Shown here: positions 12,994 to 25,126 of the stretch, one piece after another
Position numbering within the stretch: position 1 is the stretch's first letter
Layout of the letters: each line of letters begins with the position of its first letter
The notes under the pieces: model-generated
Seen by the model: only the letters and a program-made list of their open reading frames with translations
What the model was told of the DNA's origin: nothing
Database searches by the model: none
NCBI RefSeq assembly: GCF_000006565.2
Contig: NC_031476.1
Coordinates: 5,207,900-5,271,899, forward strand
Direction of reading: 5' to 3'
Origin: Toxoplasma gondii ME49
Taxonomy: Eukaryota > Apicomplexa > Conoidasida > Eucoccidiorida > Sarcocystidae
DNA: 64,000 nt
Program-made: the position numbers and the translations under genes

Positions 12994-15900
12994 ATGCCTC
13001 GTCGGTGCTGGCAACTTTTCGTCTGCTGTTCTGTCCGTGAATTTCCGGTGTCTGTCGCCTCGCGGCTGCTCCTTCCTCTCCTCTTCGTCCTGGCGTCCGC
13101 GCGCAACTCCGCGCTTCTTTATTCCTCGGCTCTGACGCTTCGCTCGTCTGCCGCACCTCTCGCCTTCTCGTCTGCAGGGTGTCGATTTCGCGGTCCTCTC
13201 CACAGGCCCTGGTTTCCCGTCAGACTTACTCCGCCCGACCAAGCTTATCTTTCTCGAAACTCTGCCTCGGGTACCTCGCCTCGTTCGATCCGACAGTTTC
13301 CTGTTCCCTCGGGTCTCGCCCTCCCAACCTCCGTTCCACTGTGCGCACGCACTCTGCCGCCTCTCTCTCGCCACTTCGCCTCCGTTGGTACCATGGCGCA
13401 GCCGCAAGGTGAAAGCAAGTCCTTCACTCCAGGACATCTCGAGGACCAGGTTCCAACAAGCTGCAAGCAGGCGATTCCTGTCTTTGGCTGTGGATCGACG
13501 CGCGTTCGGCTCGCGGCGCTCCTCGACGGTGGCGAGGCGTCCGTGGAAAAGTTCGTGAACCGAGAAACACCCGTAACCGTTTGCGGCTGGAGTCGCTCGG
13601 TCCGCAAACAAGGCGGTGGCAGTCTTTGCTTCGTCGTTCTCAGCGATGGAAGCACTTCCTCCAACCTCCAAGTCGTCGTCGAGGCAGGTATTGGTGGCGA
13701 GTTTCCTCAACTGCTCAAGTGCGGCGCCGGATGCTCCTTCAGATTCACCGGAGACATCGTCAAGAGTCCTGCCAAGGGCCAGGCTGTTGAACTCGCAGTC
13801 AGGGATCCCAGCAAAGGTGAGAGCAATAGAGGGTCGGAGGAGTCGGACAAGCATGCAAGACGTAAGAAGAGGGGATGAGGATACGGGGGCAGAGTTTTTT
13901 TTGGATGAGAGAGGTTTCAGGAACGAGCAGTCTGGACTGCAGTGCGAGAGGTGAGGCTCTGCTTCGTTGGTTACAGAGTGTAGAAACACGGACGCAACCT
14001 CGTAGTCGATTTCGCCGCGTGGATGCGTCAAAGTGTGCTGGTGAGGTGACTTGTAACACAGTGCCACACAAGCATGCATGCGTTTTGGATGGATCTTGTT
14101 TCCGCGTTGCTGCATGCGTTTCAGTTTGTGACTCTAAAAGTAGGTCTAGCCGTACGCGTGCAGACATCCCCACCGTGTGAGTCACTCATTCACGCTCAAA
14201 GGAATGTGAGTCTAAACTCAAGGACGTTTGTGTGTTTTTCCTTGATTTCAGTTTTCGTCTGCTCGCATTTGTGTGTTTCGTTCGTTTGGCGATCACGGTG
14301 CTGCTTTGATTTCCACTGAAGAGGTGAATACTAGATTATCTTCGTTGCCACGGTATGTAGTGAGGTAGCGTTGAACGTCTTTCGGATTCTCTAGAGGCAA
14401 CCATGTTCGTTCGCTTTGTCGGCGTCGCTTGTGTTTGGTGCTGAAGGGTGTCTGCCTCTGTGTTGCTCTGTGTCTGATTCCAGGTCACCGTTTCGAGATC
14501 TTGGGCATGACAGACGCAGCAAAGTATCCGTTGGCGAAGAAGGAGCACACACGCGAGTATCTGCGTGAGATTGCTCACTTGCGTCCGCGTTCTTATCTTA
14601 TCGGAGCCGTCATGCGCGTGCGTTCGAACCTCGCGATGGCCACCCACCGCTTCTTCCAAGACCGTGGCTTCCTGTACATCCATACGCCCATCGTCACGGC
14701 GTCGGACTGCGAAGGTGCAGGAGAGATGTTTCAAGTTTCCACCCTGCTGCCCCCGCCTCCGCCAGAAACGAGGGAGAACGAAAAGAAGACCGACGGCGCC
14801 GCACCGAAAGACGCGGCTGCTGCAGCCGCCGAACCTCTGATTCCCCTGACGAAGGACAAGAAGGGCGTTGACTATTCCCGGGACTTCTTCGGCCGCCCTG
14901 CCTTCCTCACGGTGTCTGGCCAGCTCGCGGTCGAGCCATACTGCTGCTCCCTCTCCGACGTGTACACTTTCGGTCCCACCTTCCGCGCAGAAAACTCTCA
15001 CACTTCCAGACATCTGGCCGAGTTCTGGATGGTCGAGCCGGAAATCGCCTTCGCCACTCTTGAAGACAACATGGTCGTCGCCGAGGCCTACGTCAAGTTC
15101 TGTGTTCAGTGGGTTCTTGACAACTGCCGGGCGGGTGAGCACAGACCCAGACGATGGGGCGAGAGGCACACAGCAACTGGATGCAAAATGTAAACCGTTT
15201 CGGGGAGGTCGAAGCGGCAAAGACGACCGCTCGGCACCTCGGGGCACTCTTGGTGCGGCAGACATGCAGGCAGAGAGGCACAGCTGCGGCAAAGCAGTCA
15301 AGGAGGGGCAACGTCGAATGGGATGGAAGCAAAAAACTCGTGGGCAGCGACAAGCACGGTTACATGCACGAGTATCAACGGATGTCACTCACGCGACTCG
15401 TGGTGATAACACCGGTTCCAGCGAGGTTGGGCTCCCCCGCTTCCATGCCATAAACCGTAAACCCCCCCCCCCCCGGTGTGGCAGGCGTAGTTTTCTCTGC
15501 AACGCCCAAGCCTTTCGGAGGCAGACGCGTGAACACTGAACAATTGTATGAGTTCGGTTTTTTTAGATTATGGCCCGCCTGCTTCGTTTGTTAGTGTGGG
15601 CATGCCGACCCTCCTAGGACCACCTGTGGGTTGCGGGGGTTGGGTGCGTTGTTGGTTGCTCCTCGCCGAGAGCACAAACAGTATCGGTGGGTGTTTCACA
15701 CGTTTCTCTGTCGCTTTCCATGTGCTCCCTCATCTTTCTGCAGACATTGAGTGGTTCCAGAAGAACCAGGAGGAAGGCCTGATCGCCCGCTTGGAGAACA
15801 TTCTGGCTGAGCCCTTTGCACGGGTGTCCTACACGGAGGCGATCGAGGTGTTGAAGGCGGAAGAGCCGAAGGCGCAGTTCAAGGAGAAGGTCGAGTGGGG

Positions 15901-16300
15901 CATGGACATGGGAAGCGAGCACGAGCGGTACTTGACGGAGAACGTGTACAAGAAGCCCTGCATCGTGTACAACTATCCGAAGGACATCAAGGCGTTCTAC
16001 ATGAAGCTGAACGAGGACGGGAAGACGGTCCGTGCGATGGACGTGTTGGTGCCGAAGATCGGCGAACTGGTCGGCGGATCTCAGAGGGAAGACGACCGAG
16101 ACCGCCTCGCGGCGATGATCGCGGCGAAAGACCTAGACCCGAAGCCGTACTGGTGGTACATGGAACTCCGCGAATACGGTACCATCCCGCACGCGGGGTT
16201 CGGTCTTGGCTTCGAGCGTCTCGTCATGCTGGTCACCGGCATCGAAAACATCCGTGACACGATTCCGTACCCCAGATACCCCGGCCACGCTGAGTTTTAA
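12994..16300 (+). CDS. Asparaginyl-tRNA synthetase, bacterial type, with possible organellar leader
   Basis: Class IIb synthetase that charges tRNA-Asn. Exons: 12994 (or 13393)-13816, 14484-15134 and 15744-16300 (stop). The N-terminal OB anticodon-binding fold ([16 protein letters not shown]) is followed by the catalytic core: motif 2 [17 protein letters not shown] around residue 312 of the short form and motif 3 [12 protein letters not shown] near residue 510. The sequence tracks bacterial AsnRS closely, apart from a Pro/Ala-rich insertion of about 30 residues after the GEMFQVSTL segment. ATG 13393 (ACCATGG context) gives a 543-aa form. ATG 12994, in frame with no stop, adds 133 residues: a hydrophobic stretch ([13 protein letters not shown]) and then a Ser/Ala/Arg-rich tract, the layout of an apicoplast bipartite leader. 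Dual cytosol/plastid supply from two starts is inferred. Intron 2 contains a run of about 14 C near 15460. Confidence 0.93.
15459..15474 (+). repeat. Poly(C) run in AsnRS intron 2
   Basis: Homopolymer of about 14 C bases within the second AsnRS intron. Its length is likely unstable or subject to sequencing error. Confidence 0.7.
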
Positions 16301-19193
16301 GTTTAAAGCCAGAATCGCTCAGTACGCAGAAAGCGAATTCGCTCGCGTCTTTCGCATCCGACGAAAACACTATCGGCATGCATGTACATTGGAATTATGT
16401 TGCCCAGCTCTTTATTTTTGGGTGCGTATCACAGTGGGCGTTTTTTTAGACACGGTGGCGACGCGGACGTTGCGGGTTGAGCCACGGATGAGAAACGAGA
16501 AAGCGACGTTTCGAGTTCCTATGTTCCCGTGAGCGCGAAACGGGGGGAAGGTGCCGAGCCGTCACGCTGCGGTATGGACACCGAGGACCCGAGCGCCAGG
16601 CAGGACGATCAGTCGTTTGCGACAACCAGGGAACGCGGAACGTGCAGCACCCAATTGTGCGTTTCGGTGCTAGTTTTTTGTGTTTTGTGTCTGTGCACGC
16701 AAGCGGTGATGTTACTACCAGACTCCCTTGGCGCGGAGGGACGTTTCAGCTCAAAGTGGTCGCTTGGGTCTTGCCCACTCGGAAACTATGCAGTTCCTTT
16801 TTTTCATACTTGTACATTGATGCATAACACGCGCTACACAGAACTGACAACTTTTCGTTCTACTGTGTCTGTAGGTCTGCGCACAGGTAGGGGGAACCGT
16901 GAAAACAGGAGTTCGAGAGAGAGGGCTTGCCCGCATGAGTGACGCGATAAACAGGCGCCGGTGTTTGTACTTTGTCGCACGGTCAAACTGCAGACGTGCG
17001 GGTGTCAGTCCCACGTAAAGGAAATGATAAAGTCGTTCGGTATCACTGATCTGGTCTCTGCTAGGACCGCACATCTCTGGTTCGGGTTCGCTGAAAAGCG
17101 CGGCTTGCTGTGGAGTGCGGTTTCAGCGTGTACCGCGTGACACAGAGAGGCTGGCAGTTTGCAGGCTTTGTACGGGAGGACCGTCTAACGTTTTTGCAGC
17201 AGTGTCTGTACTTCGGTGGTCTCGAACGTCGTGTTCCCACGAACGAGCTTGGTCTCCCGTTTGCTAGTAGTGTGATTAGGGAACTCGTGCGGCCTGGTTC
17301 TTAGCAAGAAGGATGCTAACGAGATACAGGGGACTCGACACGCATTTCTCGAGATATACAAGAACGATGGGAAAACATCCCGGCCTTGGATCGGTTGGTG
17401 CAGAGTATCAAACCAAATGCGATTCAACTTAGTTAAATAATACACATTCTGTTTCAGCGCCTGAGTGTTCAGTGTCACGGGCAAACGAGAATTCTCTATT
17501 CACAATCGCGAAAGCACAGCGTCTCGCTCAGAAACGCTGACACTGCGAAAGGCGCTAAACGCAAAGAGCCACATTCCCTCCCAAAGGAAGATGAGAATCC
17601 TGATGGGAAATGCGTCCAACTCACTCGAACACAGAAATCAGTGTTGTGGCAGCGTGCGCGGAAGGGGAATTCTCGTTCGCAGCCTGGTGAAAATGGTGGC
17701 CCTGAAACCAGTCTAAAAAGTGATTTCGGCCGACAAAAGCTTGTGAATAACCCCTTCTCAACAAGGATTACTCCTGTGTTGGGATGGGTCGGATGATGCT
17801 CGCGTCTGTGAGCACAGGATCCCAGTTCCATTGTGCTTTTCGTGGCCATCAAGCTAGGAGCAGTAGGTATACGGGAATCCAGCGAATGGCTCGACAACCA
17901 TTGTCCCTCGTACTACCAGCGAGAGGAAACGCGAAAGGAAATCGGATAGTTTGAAGTGTCCTGGCCAAACGCGCAAAGCCGTGGCGTGTCCGTGCACGTT
18001 TAACAAGTCTTTTCAATTGGTTTTACGAAGCACACGATAACTGGGTGTTCCCGTCTGCCCTGGGGGGTCCGCCTACTGAAGGAAAAGCGCCACGATTCTA
18101 GATCTGTAGGTGCAGAATCGCCCGCTTGGTGTTTGTGTCCGAACAAAGGTTCCCCGCAGAACTCTGCGTTCTTCCCGTGCCACTGACCGGGAGTGTTCCC
18201 TAGGTCTGCTGGGCACCCCCGCTTTCCATCGACAACCCGAGATTTTTCAAAATCAATTTTTCTACCGCCAAGTACTGCGCTTCGCTGCGAATGTCGCAGT
18301 GCAGAGCTTTGCCTGCAACTGTCTGAAGCGAGGGATAAACAAGTTGTCCCGCTGACTCTCTGTTCCCTGCGTTTTCTGCGCCCCCCGGGCACCTTGACCA
18401 CTCGTCAGGCCCAGCAGAGTAAGCCCCGCTGTTTTTTTGCGGAGGCAGAACGCAAAGGAAATCCACCACACGTGCTGTGGAAGCCTCGGAGAGACGCAGC
18501 AGACCATGGCGTCCCTCTGGCACGTCTGCGTTTCCTTTCTTCAAACCAGGAACGACTCGGTTGCCACAGAGCGATGTCTCCAACATCCAAATGACGGCTA
18601 CTGAAGACACAGCCGGAGAAACAGAACATAACGCGAAATAGGGAGTCTAGCTTCAGAGGCTCTCTGGCTGCTAGTTAACGCCCTGAGAAGGTACGGAGAC
18701 GGGAACTTTTTACCCGCTCTTGAAACACAAGAGTTCCCGCAGCTGTCATGCAGGGAGAAGTCACTTTTTGTGGACACACGAAAAACAAGGAAGGCCACAG
18801 AAGAGGAATAGGTTGCGGCTCGCTGCCGCAGTTGGTCGAGACACAGCGAAACGTATGGGGAACGCCAGCGTGCGGCAGCCTTGCCAAGTACCTCGTCTCT
18901 GGGTTGTTCCATTTCTGAATCTTCAGGCATTTCCGGTGTGGCATCTCTTGCATGAACCCTCATGTTTCTGGTTCAACCTTTCGAGGCTCAAATGCTACCG
19001 TTTCACCATTTGCACAGAACTTGTTTGAGGGATTCGTCTGTGTTCGCGTCCCTTCGTTCTGCCGCTCTGTCTCTCCGTTCCAGCCGAAATACCCCTGCCA
19101 AAGGCCTTCTCACTTCACACATATTCTCTGTGACGCCTTCTGTCTGTCGCCTCACCACCTTAGAGTCCTAAACCAACGACGCAACTACGCACG
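16301..19193. other. Convergent intergenic region
   Basis: This holds the 3' flanks of AsnRS (+) and the MCM9-like gene (-). Open frames are short and not family-like. If the last MCM9 exon is spliced at the donor-like site near 19341, a short terminal exon would lie in 18600-19190, but I could not identify one. Confidence 0.45.
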
Positions 19194-22100
19194 CTACCTC
19201 CCTCGAAATCGCGTCTCCCTCTGGGTCTCCCCCGTCTCCCACAGCAACTTCCCACAACCTAAGACCCTTCTCGTCTTCCCCTCTTGTTCCATTCTCTGTT
19301 CCCCTTTTCTTCGCTGCTTCTCTCTTTCTCTCTCGTTCGACTCACTGGCGTCTCTCCGCGTTGCGGTGTGCCTCGCCATGAGTCGTGCATGCGCTTGTGT
19401 GAGGCGAAACAAACCTTCGAAGAACCGCACTGTGACTCCGGTACCGCCTCCGTGCGGACCGGCAGGCTTCCCAAACGGACCCAGCGCATGCAGAGCACCT
19501 TCCGCCGAACGCGATTCGCCGCTCGACGAGCCCACGGCTCTCAAACGCAGGTAGTAACGTGAGAGAACTTGCCCCGCTTGCCTCGACAGTCCAGGAAAGA
19601 ACGTGTTTCCAACAAACGCGAGGTACAGCCGCAGCAGCGACGTCGTCCAGGACAGCAGCGCACCGAGTGCAGAAGGTCGACGCCGGCCTTGAGCGGCGCG
19701 GGAACACTCCAACGAAGACGAGGAGCCAATTTCAGTCTTACTTGCATGCGTCGCGACGTCCAGCGGCGGCGGGAGCGGGCCTGCGGCTGACGATTTTTGA
19801 CCGCGACCTACAGCCTGGAAAAGGCGACGGAAAGAGAGGACATCGAGCGAACGTCGAGAGCAACTGTGCGGCGCATGGTCCTGCCATAATCTGCAGCATC
19901 TGGTGAGCAGGCGTTGGAGAAGGCATGTCTCACTCAAGTCGAGTGAGACATGCCTTCTCCAACGCGTAGCGGCCTGTAATGAGGCTGAGCCATGACGCGA
20001 ATTAGAGGGTATCTCTGAAAACGATTTCTGCAAGGATGTCCATTCGTTCAGGCCCATCGAATGGAGGAGACAGTCTCGGATACTTCTTGTCGAGTCACAA
20101 AGAGAGACACTTCACAGGTGGACTTGCAATGGATAGAATGCGTTGCCCGAAAACAACCCCGCAGCACATGCACATCTTCGCGTGAAGCGCGACCAGACTG
20201 AAAACTCGACTGTGAGAACGAAAGGAAAACTCTGAAACTGCACTCGTTCAGCAGAGAAAGAGAAGAAGACCTATCGATGGACAGGTAGGAGAAGCACCAC
20301 GAAGTAACGCCACCCGCACTCTGCGGAAGCTGTCCGTTCCCATCTACTGTCTCGTTTGTTTTCTCTTCTTGAAAACGCAGAGCCTACTCGACCAACGATG
20401 AAGTCGGTGACAGCATCGATCGCCCGCGGGGCGTCTCCGAGAACGACAACTGCGTCGAATCTTGAAAAGAGGGGGGGAGGCATGTTGGCATCGAGACAGG
20501 GGAGGTCGGCGTAGCATTCGCTCGAGCCACTCGGACTATTTGCATCGAAAAGCCTGGAAAGCGAAGAGAAAGTCTTCCCCCCAACGGCACCCGTCTCCGT
20601 GCTGGTCGCTGCGATGATCGAACACCGAGCTGTCAGACGCGTGACCAGACCCGCCTGCAGAAAGAGGAAACCAGAGAAGAAACAAGTGAAAAGAGGAAAG
20701 AAGAAGAAAACGAAGAAAGGGAGAGAGGGAGAAAAGAAGACTGATAGAGGAGAAGGAAAGCGCGCCACTGAAGAGGAAACGACAACGAAGGTCATGAAGA
20801 AGGTGGAGGGGTGTTCGTATCGTCGACACAAGATTGACAGAGATCTGGAATTTTTCAATTTGAGTCGTTCGTCCTCTTTCCTTGTCTCTTCTTCACATTC
20901 TTCACATTTCGCACGCGATGCCAGGCATCCCCCAGACTGGCCATGAAGACGTCATTTCAACGGACTTTTATCGCAGCCCGTGGTTAACTTTGAACGGAGC
21001 ACACGGCGTCAGGAAAGAAGGATTTACGGAAGAATCGGTGCGGTATGGGATGGAATAAAATGCCTCCAAGCCCCTTCCCTGATATCATATCTGCACGACT
21101 TCAGCAGAATGTACAGGCATTCTTTTTTGCAGAATCAGACACCGATACAACTCGCAGATTCTACAGGCGCTGTCCTCTCCGTCTATGCGCCTTCTGTCCG
21201 ACGTCTACTTCTGTTCTTCCTTCCTCTGCTTCGTTTCTGCGCTGCTCCATTCCCTGGCCCGCCTCCTTCCTGTTCTCCTCTCTTCCTTCGTTTCCTCTTC
21301 TTTCGTTCCTGCGGTTTGTCTCCGCCTCATCTTGCTCCTTTCCTGCGTCTGCCCCGAATCTTCTTTCTTCCTGGGTCCTTTCTTTCTCCTCATTCCTCTC
21401 CTTCCCCACTTCCACCGCCCTCCTCCCTCCCTCTCCTCTCTCTCTTCCGCGTGCCTCCCTTCGTCCCCGTTTCGTTCTCCTTCTCCTCCGCTACTGTGCT
21501 CCCTCTTCTCGCTTAGGCTCGCTGTCTTCTCCCCTTATATCCCCCTCTTCCTCTTCCTTCTTCTTCCTCTTCCTCTTCCTTCTTCTTCCTCTTCCTTCTT
21601 CCTCTTGCTGCTTCACGGTGGTCGTGATTCAGCTCTCCAGTCTTTGTCGCGTTCGCTACCTTGGCGACCGAAATCGACTGCTGCTCCATGGCTTCATGGA
21701 TCGCGGCTTGGGCGTCCTTCTTCATCAAATACAAGTCGTCTAAACAGCAGACGCCTTCATCGGCCAGAACGAGGATTCCAGGGTCCAAGTGCCAGGCGCC
21801 GTTGCCGCTATCTCGAACAGCGGCGCATGTCAGCCCTGCGGCTGTGCATCCCATCCCTGAAACGCACGAGAACATCGACACTCTGTTCAGTTGCTCGCAA
21901 ACCTTCAGACCGCGCGAAACCATGAACCTTCACGGAAGAGAGGAGAGAGACACGGGAGACGGCTGAACGCCGCCTCGCTTCTCGAGGCGACGCGCATCTG
22001 CGCGCAGACCCCCTCCCTGTCTCTCCGTCCGCGGAGACGGAGAACTGAGCACTTTCCCTCTACACGCCGTCTCTGACGACGCTCCACGACTGCGACAGTG

Positions 22101-25087
22101 GTTGTCCCTGTGCCGGAGTTTCTTCGCTCTTGCGACGCAGGTCCGCAGCGCCCTGCGTCACTCGAGGATGGCCAACACTCCGCATGCACAAAGTACCTTT
22201 TTCTTTCAACAAAGCCTCGTGTGAACGCCAACTCGCGGAGCCCCCTGCTGACATGCCAGGCCGCCAAAGAGGCTCCCGGGATCGCTGGACAGACGCTGCA
22301 CCTCGGAGACTCCCGGGGAGTTACATGCGTTCTGTGAGTTCGCCTCGCGAAGCGTGGACTCCCCAAAGAAAGTCCCTACAAACTTACGAATCTCTTTTTA
22401 CACAGTGCACAGGCAGGCCAGCGCCAGGTCTCACGTGACGCGTACTCGAGGCTCGGCCGTTGTCCCTAACTCTTTTTCCTGGACTTCTTTTCCACGCCAA
22501 AGGCCTACGAGCATTCATGTTGCCGAGTTTCTGGAATGCGCCATTCCCCATCGCAGACCTGATGAGGTCTGCCTCGGCGTCCCCCAGAAAAAAAGTCAAA
22601 CATTACGGGAGTCACCTTCGCCTGTAGATCCTCTTCTGTTCTAGCGAGAATTCGCGTTCGCGTTTCGACTCTCCCCGACCCACAGCGAACGCCGTCTGTG
22701 CGGAACTGAAAACGGGTTTTCGTTCTTCCTGGCAGAATCCTCCCTCCGCCCAGAGGGTCTCAAGTTGAGTCCTTCCTGAGTTGCCTCTTAAACGTGTCAT
22801 GGACTCGAAATCAACTGGCGCACGACCGGCGCCAAACCTCACCAGTTGCTCCAAAGGCCTTCTGCGCGAGTCGCCGTCCTGCAAGGAGCAAAGTCGATTT
22901 GCCCGTTCCTGTCGCGCCCAAGAGAAGCAAGTGGCATTTGTGTCGAGTGCTGCATCCTTCTCCACTTTCGCGGTCTTCTCGCTTTCTCTTGGCATCGCGA
23001 TGCCTCACGCCCTCGACGTCGCCGTCCTCTCTGTCGTCTCTGCCCGGCCTTCGGCAATCCTGACACCGGGCGCCCTCGTCTTCCTCGCACGCGACGCGTT
23101 CGTCTGGCTGTCGGTGCAAACGCGAGTCGCGTTCTCCGCGACGGCCTCCTTCCCCCTCTCCTTGCTCCCCGGTGGCCTTCTCTCTCTTCGCCTTACTCCC
23201 AGACGTCTCTGCCCTCACGTCGTCCCCATCCGCGGCGTCTCCACCCCAGAGAAGGTAGGCCGCGCGGTTCGTCGGGGGCGCCCAGATGTCGGCTTCTCTC
23301 TGGGCGTCGCCTGCAGCTGGACGGACGAACTTCCTCCATCGGGATCCGCTTTCTTCTTCTTGCTGGTCGCCTTCCTCTTGAGAAGCGAACGAATTCGCGG
23401 CCAGAGCTCGGGTGTCCCCGAAGCCTCCTGGCGGCACTGTGCGCGCTTCACAGCCGCCTACAGACAGCCGAGAGAGACGCAATCGAAAGGGCAGATTTGG
23501 TGAAACATGACAAAGGAAACCAGCGTTAAGGCATTCCACGTCCGGCGATGCTTCGGCCATAATCTACAGGTATCACCCTGTCACTCGCACCAACGTTAAG
23601 TTTCACACAGGATACACTCTTCGAACAAGAATTGGATTCAGGTTCTGTCTTAGCGGAAAGGGAGAAACGCGACTGTTCATCTGCGCCTGTGGGCCGCAGG
23701 GTGTCGCCTGGGAGGAATCAGCTCTGAGCGTCATTTACAAGCTCACGTGAGGAAATCAGGAGCGGAAGGGAACGAGACACAGAGATCAAAACTCGAGGCA
23801 CTTTGCGTCTCGGGAGGAGGTGCAGGGACAAGAATCGCCTGGAGCGACCAAGAGGCAGAAGAAGCGAGATGCAACCTGGCTCTCGATGTCACAGTCTCGT
23901 CATATCTTCTTCCTCACAGTCTTCTGTCGTGTTTGGAATTCCCTCAATCTTTCTTCGAGCTTTTTCCCTGTCGCGCACTCTGTCGATTCCTCGGCGAACG
24001 GTTTTCGTCTTTCTCTGGATATGTGTAGTTCTCCATCTCTTTGCTTCTGCGTTTCGCTCCTCTTTTCCTATGTATTTACCTCCCTGTGTCTCTCTTTCTC
24101 TGTGTCCTGAGCTAAACGTTCTTGCGTCTAGGTCTCTCGAGCGCTGTCTCGACCTCGCTCGACGGATATTCACAGGTGCATGCACATCTTGGTCTATCTG
24201 CTTCTCTGGAGGCTGCGTCTCTCCTTTCCTCCGTTGTTCGTTTCCGTCTCTCTCGCTGCCTCTTTGCTCTTTTCATTTCACTTTGTTCTCTTTGTTCTCC
24301 CCACTGCGTTTCCTTCTTCGTATTCCCTCTCTCCTTGATCTTCGTCTGCCTTTGTTCTCCTCACTGATCAACGTCAGCAGGAGGGCAAGTTTTGCCGAGC
24401 CCATGCCGTAAAGCGACGGACAGGCTGCGTCGAGAAGACGGCCTCGCGCCGTCCACTCATCCCAGCCGCCGCTTCCACCTCTCAATCCTTCTTCTCCCTT
24501 TTCTCCTCTCTCGCGCGCTCTCCCTCGCTCTCCGGCGCCGCCGGTCGCTTCGCCCTGCGCTGCGTCTGTGTCGCGCCCCGTCGACTCCCAAAAGGCCTGG
24601 AAAACCTCCTCGAGGCTCGGCAGTTTCTGCCGCAACTTCCGCGGGGACTGGGACTCCCTCTCTGTTTGACTCCCCGCAGAGCCAAGAGAAGAAGACGAGG
24701 AAGCAGGTGGGGGATGCGCGTCCTGAAGCGAAGGAGGTCTGAAAGTCTTTCGAGCGTCGGTCGAAAGAAGACGTTTGCGCTGGTGAGCTGCAAAGACTTG
24801 GACGAGGTACGGATCCCGAAAAAGCCACTCAACACTGCGGCGCGACGCAGCCAGAGGGTCCGGGCGAATGTGAAAGATGTTGTTTGCCTCGAGAACCATT
24901 TCGACCTCTGCTCTGAGCATTCCAAACTCAAACAGCACAGCCCCTCTCATTGACACACACACACACTCCAGCACGCACCTCTACACATACGTCTCATATA
25001 TATATATATATATACATATATACATATATGCATATATACATATATGCATATATATATATATATATATAAATGTATACAAATATACGT

Positions 25088-25126
<39 letters not shown>

